Shown here: in pieces, positions 29,122-36,987 of the stretch
Numbering within the stretch: the first letter of the stretch is position 1
Layout: each line of letters begins with the position of its first letter
Source: Deltaproteobacteria bacterium
GTDB taxonomy: Bacteria; Desulfobacterota; Syntrophobacteria; Syntrophobacterales; Syntrophobacteraceae
DNA: 64,000 bases
Assembly: GCA_021780695.1 (NCBI GenBank)
Contig: JAJXYD010000025.1
Location: 327,541-391,540 of the forward strand
Direction of reading: 5' to 3'
Position numbers and translations under genes: made by a program
The notes under the pieces: model-generated
What the model saw: the letters and a program-made list of their open reading frames with translations, nothing else
Database searches by the model: none
What the model was told of the DNA's origin: nothing

Positions 29122-29607
29122 CTACTTTTTGAGTTCCACCTGAAGCTGAATTGGCTTGTACATATAGACCAACCGTGCCTGATTTGGTCCTGCGGGCATA
29201 AGCACCACGGAGACATAGTCGCTATCCCATAAGAGTCTGTTGGGATCTTTATCAACTTCGGCGGGCTTACCGAACTTGCCGGTCAAAACGGCCTCCATTT
29301 TCATAAAACTGTCGGAAGGAAAGTACACCATGCCCATATAGAATTGGTCTTTATAGAAGGCATAGATAACGCGGGTAAGTTTTATGTCTTTCATCTCAAG
29401 CCGATCGCCCGATCTTTCATAAAGAGTCAGATCGCCTTTTACGGCGACCTGGCTAAGACCGGCAACCGAAGATGTCTTGGCTCCCCATTTGATTCCTCGA
29501 AAGGACGTAGGCGGATGTGTAGCCGAGGTGCAGCCAAAGATCGCGCACACAAATAAAGCAACGGCCAGACCACAAATTCTCAAAAAAGCAGTGGAGGTTC
29601 GTCTCAT
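29122..29607 (-). CDS. Predicted lipoprotein of unknown function
   Basis: This 161-residue protein starts with a lipoprotein signal: an arginine-rich start, a hydrophobic helix and the lipobox AIFGC at about residue 26. The mature part begins with FRGIKWGAK, a pattern seen in periplasmic proteins of unknown function in this phylum, followed by mixed beta-strand sequence. No catalytic motif is seen. An AGGA site lies close to the ATG at 29607. The next gene upstream on the same strand starts 90 bases away. I do not recognise the family. Confidence 0.65.
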   Translation of the reverse strand: MRRTSTAFLRICGLAVALFVCAIFGCTSATHPPTSFRGIKWGAKTSSVAGLSQVAVKGDLTLYERSGDRLEMKDIKLTRVIYAFYKDQFYMGMVYFPSDSFMKMEAVLTGKFGKPAEVDKDPNRLLWDSDYVSVVLMPAGPNQARLVYMYKPIQLQVELKK

Positions 29608-29692
29608 GTAATCCTATCCATTTGAAGGCGGCTAAATCCCGGCCCGGTCTAATCAAAGTTTTACAAAGTTTAGCGCTATCACCTCAAATTTC

Positions 29693-30751
29693 TCACCCCG
29701 TTTCCTCGGGTGCCTCGGTTTCCTTTGCGACAAGCTTGACCTTTGCGCGAGAAGCTTCAGGCTCAGCATCGAGCAAGACTTTCAGACCCTTTTTATACCA
29801 TTTTATGCCCGAACGGGTAGCTATTGTCCGCTCCTCCAAATCTTTTGGAAGACGGTCCTCGGAACATCTTGCCAAAATATGAAGTTTACTCTCGGAATCA
29901 AGCGAGGAAAGACCGGTGACAAATTGGATGAAGGCGGCCCATTCGGCCGGGGCCGGTCCGCCCCATTTGCGCATCGTGTGAAACATCCTATAGCAGATAA
30001 GGACCGCGTCGCGGTCTTCCTCCTGATGGAAGCGCTTTCCGCTATAGAGCCTTATGGCTTCTTTTCCGATCTCGCTGGTGAAGGTAAGGTAAAACCATCG
30101 AAGAATGATGAAATAACCCTCGCGGGTAAGTTCCCGGCCAGCCCAATAAAGCGGGTTGGCGGCATTTTTTACGCTGAAGGCAAACCTTGCGGCCTTGTAG
30201 ATGTGCGGTTTTTTTTTGAAGAGCTTGAGGACGGGGTTTTCGTTGATTTTGACGTAGGCCTGGTAGTAGCGTTGGAAATCACTAAGTTTCCGGTTTCCCA
30301 CATACTTTATGGGAACGGTCGATGAAAGCCTTGCCAGCCTCGCTCCGACCCGTGCGACAAGTTCCAGGGTGTCGGTAAGCGAGGCTTCATATTCGGGCTG
30401 AGCGGCTTCGGGGTGGTAGATTGCACCGATCGAACGTACGATTTTGAGAGCATGCTGGTTTAAGGCATCCAACCCGAGTTGGAGTTCGCCTTCGGGAAGC
30501 GACCAAATTTCTCCCCTCATACTGGCGATAAACTCCAGGGATCGGCGCTCGAAGGCCCCAGGAGCGGGTAGAAGGTCGAGTTCATGGTCTTCTTCAAAAC
30601 CGTTTTCGAGCATCTGCCTTATGCGGCGCCTTACATACCAGCGAAGGGCAAGCGCCATGCACACGGTTGTAAGGGAGACGAACAGCAGAAACGCACTCAA
30701 CCAGTGCTCTCTTATTAAATAACGGAGGGTGCCTAAACCTATAGGATTCAT
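29693..30751 (-). CDS. Membrane-anchored protein of unknown function, paired with RdgC-like gene
   Basis: This 352-residue protein has one clear N-terminal membrane helix (about residues 17-38), then a basic RWYVRRRIR stretch, which predicts a cytoplasmic body. The body is largely helical, with an acidic linker at 50-60. It ends in a charged tail rich in Glu, Lys and Ala. No known catalytic motif is visible and I do not recognise the family. It starts 11 bases after the stop of the RdgC-like gene, so the two are almost certainly one operon and may act together. Confidence 0.7.
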   Translation of the reverse strand: MNPIGLGTLRYLIREHWLSAFLLFVSLTTVCMALALRWYVRRRIRQMLENGFEEDHELDLLPAPGAFERRSLEFIASMRGEIWSLPEGELQLGLDALNQHALKIVRSIGAIYHPEAAQPEYEASLTDTLELVARVGARLARLSSTVPIKYVGNRKLSDFQRYYQAYVKINENPVLKLFKKKPHIYKAARFAFSVKNAANPLYWAGRELTREGYFIILRWFYLTFTSEIGKEAIRLYSGKRFHQEEDRDAVLICYRMFHTMRKWGGPAPAEWAAFIQFVTGLSSLDSESKLHILARCSEDRLPKDLEERTIATRSGIKWYKKGLKVLLDAEPEASRAKVKLVAKETEAPEETG

Positions 30752-30762
30752 CTGCGCCTAAG

Positions 30763-31917
30763 CTATGCAACGGCAGTTGTTTTTTTTACAACCTCGGGCG
30801 CCGAGCCCCCCTCGTCTATCCATTTTTGAAGTTCGACCAGGATGTCGGATTGCCAACCGGGGGTAAGCCTTTCGGAAAGAAACCGCGTATAGAGCGCATC
30901 CAGGGCCGCGCAAACTTCCTCGATAAAGAACATCTTTTCCAAAAATCGGCCGTCGGGGTCTTCGCTTCCATAGTCCGGAAGCTGTTTGGGAGCCTTCAGT
31001 CCCTTTAGCGCCCAAAGAGAGCTGTCCAGAGTCAAGACGTACTCGTTTTCACCGACAATCACCAGGAGCTGAACCTCATCGACCACTTTGCCCTGGCGAA
31101 GCGCCGTTCTTGCCTCGTGAAGAAAATTCGCCTGGCTGGTGCATACCACCTTTTCCTTCCCATCGGCGGGGAGCAAAAGCGTCATGCGTTCTCCCAGGTG
31201 CACCTCGGCCACCTTGTCGCCAACCTGGATAGAGCCCCCCAAACATTCGATGTAGTACCACAACCAGGTAAGGAATTCGGAACCCAAAAACTTTCCGTCG
31301 ACAATGGCGCTTGGAGATTTTAGCGAAACGATCGAGCCAAGCGTATCCTTCTGCGCGGGCGTAAGGGCAAGCATGTTGGCCGCCCACTGGGCATGATAGA
31401 GGGGCACAGGGTAGGCTTGAAACTGGCGTTCGAAAAACTCGAGGAAGGCGTCCATCATCTTGGTGCTCGTAGTCCCGAGAATGAGCAGATGGTTTGCCGG
31501 TGCCCACACCACCTCGCAGGAGCAAGGTTGCGGGAAAGCACGGCTCAGCAGATACTCCTGCATGTTCTCCTGTATCTCCTGCTTTTCGGCCCGGCTTGGC
31601 CATTTGCCCTCGTGTTCATCGCGGTATTTTTGCACCGACTGACGCACGAACTGCTTTAACACCACCGCGGGGACCTTCTTTTGATCGAGGCGGAAATTAA
31701 AGGCTACGTATTCGGCTTTCCGGTAGGAGCCATAGGAAAAAGAGGCATCGAAAAAATCTTCCCAGGAGGCAAAACCGGCAGCCTCGATCTGCGAATCGTC
31801 GGGCTCGCTAAAAGCTCCGGCGCGCAGCTTTTCATCAACAAGACTCCAGAAATCGTCCACTTCGAGTTCCGGAACGAAAAAGCGGGTAAAGGTGGCGGAG
31901 GAAGAAGAAATAGCCAT
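30763..31917 (-). CDS. RdgC-like recombination-associated protein
   Basis: This 384-residue protein resembles the divergent RdgC family of deltaproteobacteria. It begins FTRFFVPE..DDFWSLVDEKL, and carries an RdgC-type core: VPAVVLKQFVRQSVQKY, SRAEKQEIQENMQEYLLSRAF, and a strand-rich segment ending in a family-like FLEFFERQF. E. coli RdgC is a DNA-binding ring that limits RecA loading; that role is inferred here, not seen. It is longer than E. coli RdgC (about 300 residues). GAGGG precedes the ATG at 31917. The downstream partner is a membrane-anchored protein, which is not part of the E. coli context. Confidence 0.65.
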   Translation of the reverse strand: MAISSSSATFTRFFVPELEVDDFWSLVDEKLRAGAFSEPDDSQIEAAGFASWEDFFDASFSYGSYRKAEYVAFNFRLDQKKVPAVVLKQFVRQSVQKYRDEHEGKWPSRAEKQEIQENMQEYLLSRAFPQPCSCEVVWAPANHLLILGTTSTKMMDAFLEFFERQFQAYPVPLYHAQWAANMLALTPAQKDTLGSIVSLKSPSAIVDGKFLGSEFLTWLWYYIECLGGSIQVGDKVAEVHLGERMTLLLPADGKEKVVCTSQANFLHEARTALRQGKVVDEVQLLVIVGENEYVLTLDSSLWALKGLKAPKQLPDYGSEDPDGRFLEKMFFIEEVCAALDALYTRFLSERLTPGWQSDILVELQKWIDEGGSAPEVVKKTTAVA

Positions 31918-32141
31918 AAAAAGTCCCTCGTAGAGTGAAAAAACATCCTGCCGCAGCAGGGCGGCTCAAAGCCGGAGCGGCGCCGTAAAAGAACTTCCGA
32001 GTCTGTATCCAAAACACGGCTGCAAGTCAAACAATAGTTAGTGTCCACCGACAAACTTTGCGAGGAACGCAGGCAACGACATGTCCGGAACAGCAGCGCC
32101 ACGGGGCTTCCGGACGGACACCGATCCATTGAGCCGAGGAA

Positions 32142-32606
32142 TCAAAATTTTACCGTCTTTACGATCATTTCGAATTCCTGGACTTCCTCGGCTGTAAGCT
32201 CGACGCGCAGGAGCTTTCTGCTAACCAGGATGGGGCACTTTTCGTGGAGGGCCAAAGCCACCGCATCGCTTGGTCGCGCGTCGAAGACGGAGCTCTCTTC
32301 CTTAATGCGGGCATAAATTTTGGCATAAAAGGTATTATCCCGCATTTCGAATATCTCGATCTTTTCAAACACCACACCGCTGTGATCGAGAATAGTAAGA
32401 TAGATATCGTGAGTGAGAGGCCGTTTTGGCTCTACAAGGCCCTTTTCCTTGGCTATCGCGGTGATTTCCGCATCTCCAACGAACATCAAAAAATATTGGG
32501 TATCTTCTTCCGAACGCTTCAGGATGACCATATTGCCCTGGCTCCTGTCGGTTTTTACAAAGACTGCGCCGATCTCGACGAATTCGCCAGACTCCATAGA
32601 CTCCAT
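32142..32606 (-). CDS. Bifunctional nuclease (DUF151/BFN) family protein
   Basis: This 154-residue protein has the BFN domain: VGDAEITAIAKE, followed by the paired RPLTHDIYLTIL and the RPSDAVALALHEKCPILVS block with the conserved DA and acidic residues. The C-terminal part contains a short helix. Family members in plants and mycobacteria have been described as having DNase/RNase activity. I choose the ATG at 32606 because GGAGG lies six bases upstream. An in-frame ATG 14 codons earlier has no such site. No neighbours suggest a specific role. Confidence 0.85.
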   Translation of the reverse strand: MESMESGEFVEIGAVFVKTDRSQGNMVILKRSEEDTQYFLMFVGDAEITAIAKEKGLVEPKRPLTHDIYLTILDHSGVVFEKIEIFEMRDNTFYAKIYARIKEESSVFDARPSDAVALALHEKCPILVSRKLLRVELTAEEVQEFEMIVKTVKF

Positions 32607-32781
32607 CGAAAGCCTCCATTGGCTACTAGAGAGTAGATTGAGAAGCATTTGCCTTCAGGCCGGCCTGGTTAGTGTCCGTCCTCAAGCTGCCTTTTGCCGC
32701 ACTCAATCCAAATATTATAACTGCAAAAATGCCTCTTAGTGATCAGGAAATGAAAAAAGTGAACGGTTGTCCCTTGCCCGG

Positions 32782-33873
32782 TCAATCTACATAGCTCCCG
32801 ATCCTGTCCGCAGTTTCCTTATCCAGGGTTTGAATCAGTTTTACCAGAAGCTTAACGGTATTAAGATAGTCCGAAATATCCACCATGGTGTTGTGGGTAT
32901 GGATGTAGCGCGACGGAACGGCGATAACCACCGTTGGTACACCGCAAGCGTGAAGGTGAATGGGCGCCGCGTCCGTTCCGCCCATTCTCCTAACGCAGAG
33001 CTGATAAGGGATGGAATTATTTTCCGCCGTTTGAATGACAAACTCGATGAACTCCCGGTTGAGAATTGCCGAGGAATCCATGAATCGGATCTGCGGGCCG
33101 CCACCAAGGGCCGCCTGGCGCTCGCGGCTGGGAACACCCGGCAAATCGTCTGCCGGAGCCCCCTCGACAACAATTGCCAGATCGGGTGAGGCTGAGAATG
33201 CAGCGGCGCGCGCCCCTCGCGTTCCCACCTCCTCCTGGACAGTTCCGCAGAAGACCACTGTGTTGGGATGGGAGGCTTTAGCTGTCTGCAAAGCGGCATG
33301 GATCACCGCGGACAACCCCACCCTATCGTCAAAAGCCTTGGAGACAAGCAGATCGGGGTTGTGCATCCGGGCAAAACCACTGTCGGGGACAATACCATCT
33401 CCAAGTCTTATTCCAAAGGAGCGCGCCTCGGCCGCGTCTTTTGCACCGACATCGATAAACATCTCTTCCAGGTTCATTACCTTTTGGCGTTCGCTCTCAG
33501 AGAGAAAATGCGGGGGTTTTGCACCGATTACCCCCGGTATCTCCAAGCCTCCGGCCGTTCGTATCCGCACGCGTTTGGCAAGAAGCGTATGAGCCCACCA
33601 CCCCCCAAGGGTAACAAACTTCAGGAGGCCATCTTCAGTTATTGCCTGCACCGCCATCCCGACTTCGTCCATATGCGCGGGAACAAAAATCCTGGGCCGC
33701 TCCGAAGAGCCCTTTTTTTCAAAAAAAATATTGCCCGCCCTGTCGGTGCGAACCTCTTCCCCCAATTGCTTTCGAAAAATCCGTCGCACCTCGTTTTCCT
33801 GCCCTGGCGCGCCGTGCGCCTGGCTCAGACTTTCAAGCAGTTCGATACCTTTTTCTTTTATCGAATCTTTCAT
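32782..33873 (-). CDS. M42-family metallopeptidase
   Basis: This 363-residue cytoplasmic aminopeptidase is of the M42 (glutamyl/tetrahedral aminopeptidase) family. The two-metal site can be traced: His in VPAHMDEVGMAV, Asp in FDDRVGLSAVI, the Glu pair in VQEEVGTRGA, Asp in IVVEGAPADD, and a final His in RYIHTHNTMVD. It probably removes N-terminal residues from peptides. Length is typical. The gene is divergent from the Nramp gene, 120 bases away. The ribosome site is weak. Confidence 0.92.
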   Translation of the reverse strand: MKDSIKEKGIELLESLSQAHGAPGQENEVRRIFRKQLGEEVRTDRAGNIFFEKKGSSERPRIFVPAHMDEVGMAVQAITEDGLLKFVTLGGWWAHTLLAKRVRIRTAGGLEIPGVIGAKPPHFLSESERQKVMNLEEMFIDVGAKDAAEARSFGIRLGDGIVPDSGFARMHNPDLLVSKAFDDRVGLSAVIHAALQTAKASHPNTVVFCGTVQEEVGTRGARAAAFSASPDLAIVVEGAPADDLPGVPSRERQAALGGGPQIRFMDSSAILNREFIEFVIQTAENNSIPYQLCVRRMGGTDAAPIHLHACGVPTVVIAVPSRYIHTHNTMVDISDYLNTVKLLVKLIQTLDKETADRIGSYVD

Positions 33874-33938
33874 TTCTCAGTCTCCAACTGATTATATTGT
33901 CGCCTTGTTGGGCGGACCGCAGTCGACTCTAAAGGTAA

Positions 33939-33967
33939 TTGCACTGGAAGGCGAATAAATATACGAT
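33939..33967 (+). promoter_or_regulatory. Candidate promoter of Nramp-usp pair
   Basis: TTGCAC at 33939-33944 and TACGAT at 33962-33967 are 17 bases apart, 26 bases before the Nramp start. A near-palindrome of 20 bases (33958-33977) covers the -10 region and may be an operator. Confidence 0.4.
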
Positions 33968-33993
33968 ATTCTATATTAGAGGCTGATCTAATC

Positions 33994-35301
33994 ATGAGCG
34001 ATGTCGATATGGTAAGCAAGCAAAAAGCGCACAAGAAGGACACGGCGGATTCTGCCCTGGAGATCCTTGGAAAAGGCCCAGGCAAGGGAGGGCTGAGAAA
34101 TCTTATTCCCTTCATGGGGCCGGCATTCATCGCCAGTGTGGCTTATATCGACCCGGGGAATTTCGCCACAAACATTCAGGGAGGCGCTCAGTTTGGCTAT
34201 ACCCTGCTCTGGGTTATCGCGGCGAGCAACCTAATGGCGATGCTTATCCAGATACTTTCGGCAAAGCTTGGCATAGCTACCGGTCTAAATCTTGCCGAGC
34301 TCTGCCGCGACCATTTTCCCCATTCTGTCGTTCTTATAATGTGGGCCGTGATGGAAGTCGTGGCGATTGCAACCGACCTTGCCGAGTTCCTGGGGGCCGC
34401 GGTCGGCTTCAACCTTCTTCTGGCCATTCCCCTCTGGGCCGCGGGAATCCTTACAGCGGTGGCCACTTTCCTTATCCTGGGACTCGAACGCTACGGCTTT
34501 CGCCCACTGGAAGCCGTTATAACCGCACTGGTGGGCGTCGTATCGGTTAGCTACCTGGTCGAGACTGTGCTGGATAAGCCCTCCTGGTCGCTTTTACTCT
34601 ACCATACCGTGAGGCCCGAATTTTGCGGCACCCAAAGCGTATTACTGGCAACCGGAATTGTCGGGGCAACGATCATGCCTCACGCGATATACCTGCATTC
34701 AGCCCTTACCCAGGGACGCATCGTGGTAAAGGAGCCCGGCCAGCAAAAGCGTCTTTTCCACTTTGAGATGATCGATGTGATCGTAGCCATGGGGATTGCG
34801 AGCATCGTCAATATGGCTATGCTGATCATGGCAGCCTCGACTTTCTTTAAGCATGGGCTGACCGGAGTAGCAACCCTCGAGACCGCCTATCACACCCTCC
34901 AGCCGCTTCTAGGAAGGAGTTCGGGCCTTATCTTCGCTATCTCGCTCCTTGCATCCGGGCTGTCTTCGTCCGCGGTTGGGACGATGGCCGGCCAGATCAT
35001 GATGCAGGGTTTTTTGCGGCGGAAAATAAAAGTATGGATAAGACGCATGGTTACCATCTTGCCATCCATGGCCGTAATTCTAATGGGGCTGGACCCTACC
35101 AAAACCCTTGTACTCAGCCAGGTTATTCTCAGCTTCGGGCTCCCGTTTGCCATAATTCCCCTTATAGTGTTCACGAGCCGTAAAATCGTGATGGGAGAAC
35201 TTGTAAACAGCCCGACGGTAACAGCCATGGCCGGCATGGTTGGGGTCCTGATTTTAGCCTTAAACATCTACCTGGTATTTCAAGTCTTTACTGGAGGCTA
35301 A
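33994..35301 (+). CDS. mntH: Nramp-family Mn2+/Fe2+ transporter
   Basis: This 435-residue inner-membrane divalent-metal importer has 11 helices. The two metal-binding signatures are present: DPGN in helix 1 (YIDPGNFATN) and the MPH motif in helix 6 (GATIMPHAIYLHSA). These side chains are the known metal ligands in the family, so manganese or iron(II) uptake is likely. The neighbouring universal-stress gene starts five bases after its stop, so the two share an mRNA. A GAGG site is 11 bases upstream. A palindrome over the promoter suggests metal-responsive control. Confidence 0.92.
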   Translation: MSDVDMVSKQKAHKKDTADSALEILGKGPGKGGLRNLIPFMGPAFIASVAYIDPGNFATNIQGGAQFGYTLLWVIAASNLMAMLIQILSAKLGIATGLNLAELCRDHFPHSVVLIMWAVMEVVAIATDLAEFLGAAVGFNLLLAIPLWAAGILTAVATFLILGLERYGFRPLEAVITALVGVVSVSYLVETVLDKPSWSLLLYHTVRPEFCGTQSVLLATGIVGATIMPHAIYLHSALTQGRIVVKEPGQQKRLFHFEMIDVIVAMGIASIVNMAMLIMAASTFFKHGLTGVATLETAYHTLQPLLGRSSGLIFAISLLASGLSSSAVGTMAGQIMMQGFLRRKIKVWIRRMVTILPSMAVILMGLDPTKTLVLSQVILSFGLPFAIIPLIVFTSRKIVMGELVNSPTVTAMAGMVGVLILALNIYLVFQVFTGG

Positions 35302-35306
35302 AAGAT

Positions 35307-36209
35307 ATGTTTAAACACATTCTGGTTCCTCTGGATGGCTCCAAGCTTGCCGAAGCTCCGCTTTACGCGGCTCTTTATTTTGCCCAAATCATGGGGGCAA
35401 GAGTTACCCTGATCCACACCATCGAAAAGGACGCTCCACATGAAATTCATGGCGAAAGGCACCTTACCGGAGAACAGGAAGCGCGCAAATATCTCCAAGA
35501 GGTCACCACGCGAGTTTTCCCACCCCAAATTCAGGTGGAAGTGCATGTTCACGGCAAGGAGATAGAGGATGTAGCCCGAAGCATTGCCGAACATACCGAA
35601 GAATTGGGGGCAGACCTGATCGTAATGTGCACCCACGGGCGAGGGGGCCTTCGCGGGTTCATGTACGGCAGAATCGCCCAACAGGTTAGCGGTCTTTCCA
35701 TTGCACCGATTCTTTTAATTCATCCGGGGACTTCAACAGGTTTTACCTGCAAAAGGCTTCTTACCCCCCTGGACGGCAACCCCGATCACGAAGAAGGTCT
35801 AAGAATCGCTACAGACCTTGCCGGCCTCTGCGGGGCAAAAATCCATCTCATCATGGCAGTTCACACCTTCACCACTCTTTCGGGGGAAAGCGCCGCTACG
35901 GCTAAAATGCTTCCCGGCACCACGCGCGCCATTCTAGACCTTGTGGAAAAGGATGCCGAAAAGTACCTATTAAAAAGCATTGAGTCGTTGCAAACCCGGG
36001 GGATTTCGGTTAGCGCGAGCGTAGAGCGAGGCGAACCCGTATCGGTGATCGTCGAGTGTCTCAAAAAGACAGGCGCCGATATGATCGTTATGGCAACCCA
36101 TGGCAAGACCGGCATGGACGCCTTTTGGTCGGGCAGCACCACGCCGAACCTAAGCTCACGGGTCACCGTTCCGCTTCTTCTTGTTCCGGTCCGGGTTAAG
36201 AAAGAGTAA
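35307..36209 (+). CDS. Tandem universal stress protein
   Basis: This 300-residue cytoplasmic protein consists of two UspA domains. Domain 1 (about 1-145) starts FKHILVPLDGS and contains IVMCTHGRGGLRGFMYG. Domain 2 (about 150-298) starts RLLTPLDGN and ends IVMATHGKTGMDAFWSGST with the ATP-binding-type GxxG pattern. A GGAGG site nine bases before the ATG overlaps the end of the transporter gene. The role (metal stress or general stress) is inferred only from the operon. Confidence 0.9.
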   Translation: MFKHILVPLDGSKLAEAPLYAALYFAQIMGARVTLIHTIEKDAPHEIHGERHLTGEQEARKYLQEVTTRVFPPQIQVEVHVHGKEIEDVARSIAEHTEELGADLIVMCTHGRGGLRGFMYGRIAQQVSGLSIAPILLIHPGTSTGFTCKRLLTPLDGNPDHEEGLRIATDLAGLCGAKIHLIMAVHTFTTLSGESAATAKMLPGTTRAILDLVEKDAEKYLLKSIESLQTRGISVSASVERGEPVSVIVECLKKTGADMIVMATHGKTGMDAFWSGSTTPNLSSRVTVPLLLVPVRVKKE

Positions 36210-36342
36210 GGGGGGAGGGGGCAGTGCAATGATACATCTAGATTCCCAGTCGTTTTATGGCAAAAGCCTTGCGATCCTAAACGGAAATAAACCCCACCGT
36301 TATTGCCCACCCACCTCCATAAACTCCTGAGAAAAACTGGAC

Positions 36343-36364
36343 AGCTCTTTTGTCAAAAAGAGCT
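36343..36364. terminator. Hairpin between convergent usp and iorB genes
   Basis: AGCTCTTTT (36343-36351) pairs with AAAAGAGCT (36356-36364) around a 4-base loop. The A/T-rich arms and the ATTTTATTT that follows suit a bidirectional terminator. Confidence 0.5.
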
Positions 36365-36367
36365 ATT

Positions 36368-36958
36368 TTATTTCCGCGCCGCCGCAAAACCAAGTTCGAA
36401 AGCCTTGAGATTTATTTCCACAAATGCGGGCTTTACTTTGGTGCGAATGGCCTCTTTTAGGTTTTCAGCAGAAACCGGGATCTTCCCGGTCTGCATAGTG
36501 GCCCCAAGCAGGACCATGTTTACGGCCAGAGTGCTTCCCGCCTGTCTGGAAAGCTCCAGAGCATCGACTGCGATGAGTTTGCCGGTTTTTGCCCGAATCA
36601 ACTCTTGGAGCCTGCCCAGCTCCGGATAGACGCCCTTGCCTATCGCGACGGTAAAGGGAGGCATGGGCGCAAGATTTGTTACGACCACAGTATCCTTGTT
36701 GCACTTCTTTAATGCCCGAAGCGTTTCGGAAGGCTCGAAGCCCACCAGAATATCGGCCTCACCATCGGAAATGACCGTACTCGCACCCTCGCCAAACAAC
36801 ATAGCCGATTCGACCACCCCTCCCCTTTGCGCCATACCGTGAATCTCGCTCATGCGCACGGGGACATTCGAAAGAAGCGCGGCTTCTCCCAGTATGCCGG
36901 AGGCCAGGAGGTTTCCCTGCCCGCCGACCGCGACAATTATCAATCGTGTAGTGTTCAT
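36368..36958 (-). CDS. iorB: Indolepyruvate:ferredoxin oxidoreductase beta subunit
   Basis: This 196-residue subunit has the 2-oxoacid:ferredoxin oxidoreductase gamma-type fold. It starts RLIIVAVGGQGNLLASGILGE, with the characteristic GGQG motif and the LSNVPVRMSEIHGMAQRGG segment. With IorA it oxidatively decarboxylates arylpyruvates, giving aryl-acetyl-CoA and reduced ferredoxin. It starts 30 bases after iorA and is convergent with the Usp gene. Confidence 0.93.
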   Translation of the reverse strand: MNTTRLIIVAVGGQGNLLASGILGEAALLSNVPVRMSEIHGMAQRGGVVESAMLFGEGASTVISDGEADILVGFEPSETLRALKKCNKDTVVVTNLAPMPPFTVAIGKGVYPELGRLQELIRAKTGKLIAVDALELSRQAGSTLAVNMVLLGATMQTGKIPVSAENLKEAIRTKVKPAFVEINLKAFELGFAAARK

Positions 36959-36987
36959 TTTAATCCAGACTCCAGCATCAATGGTCT

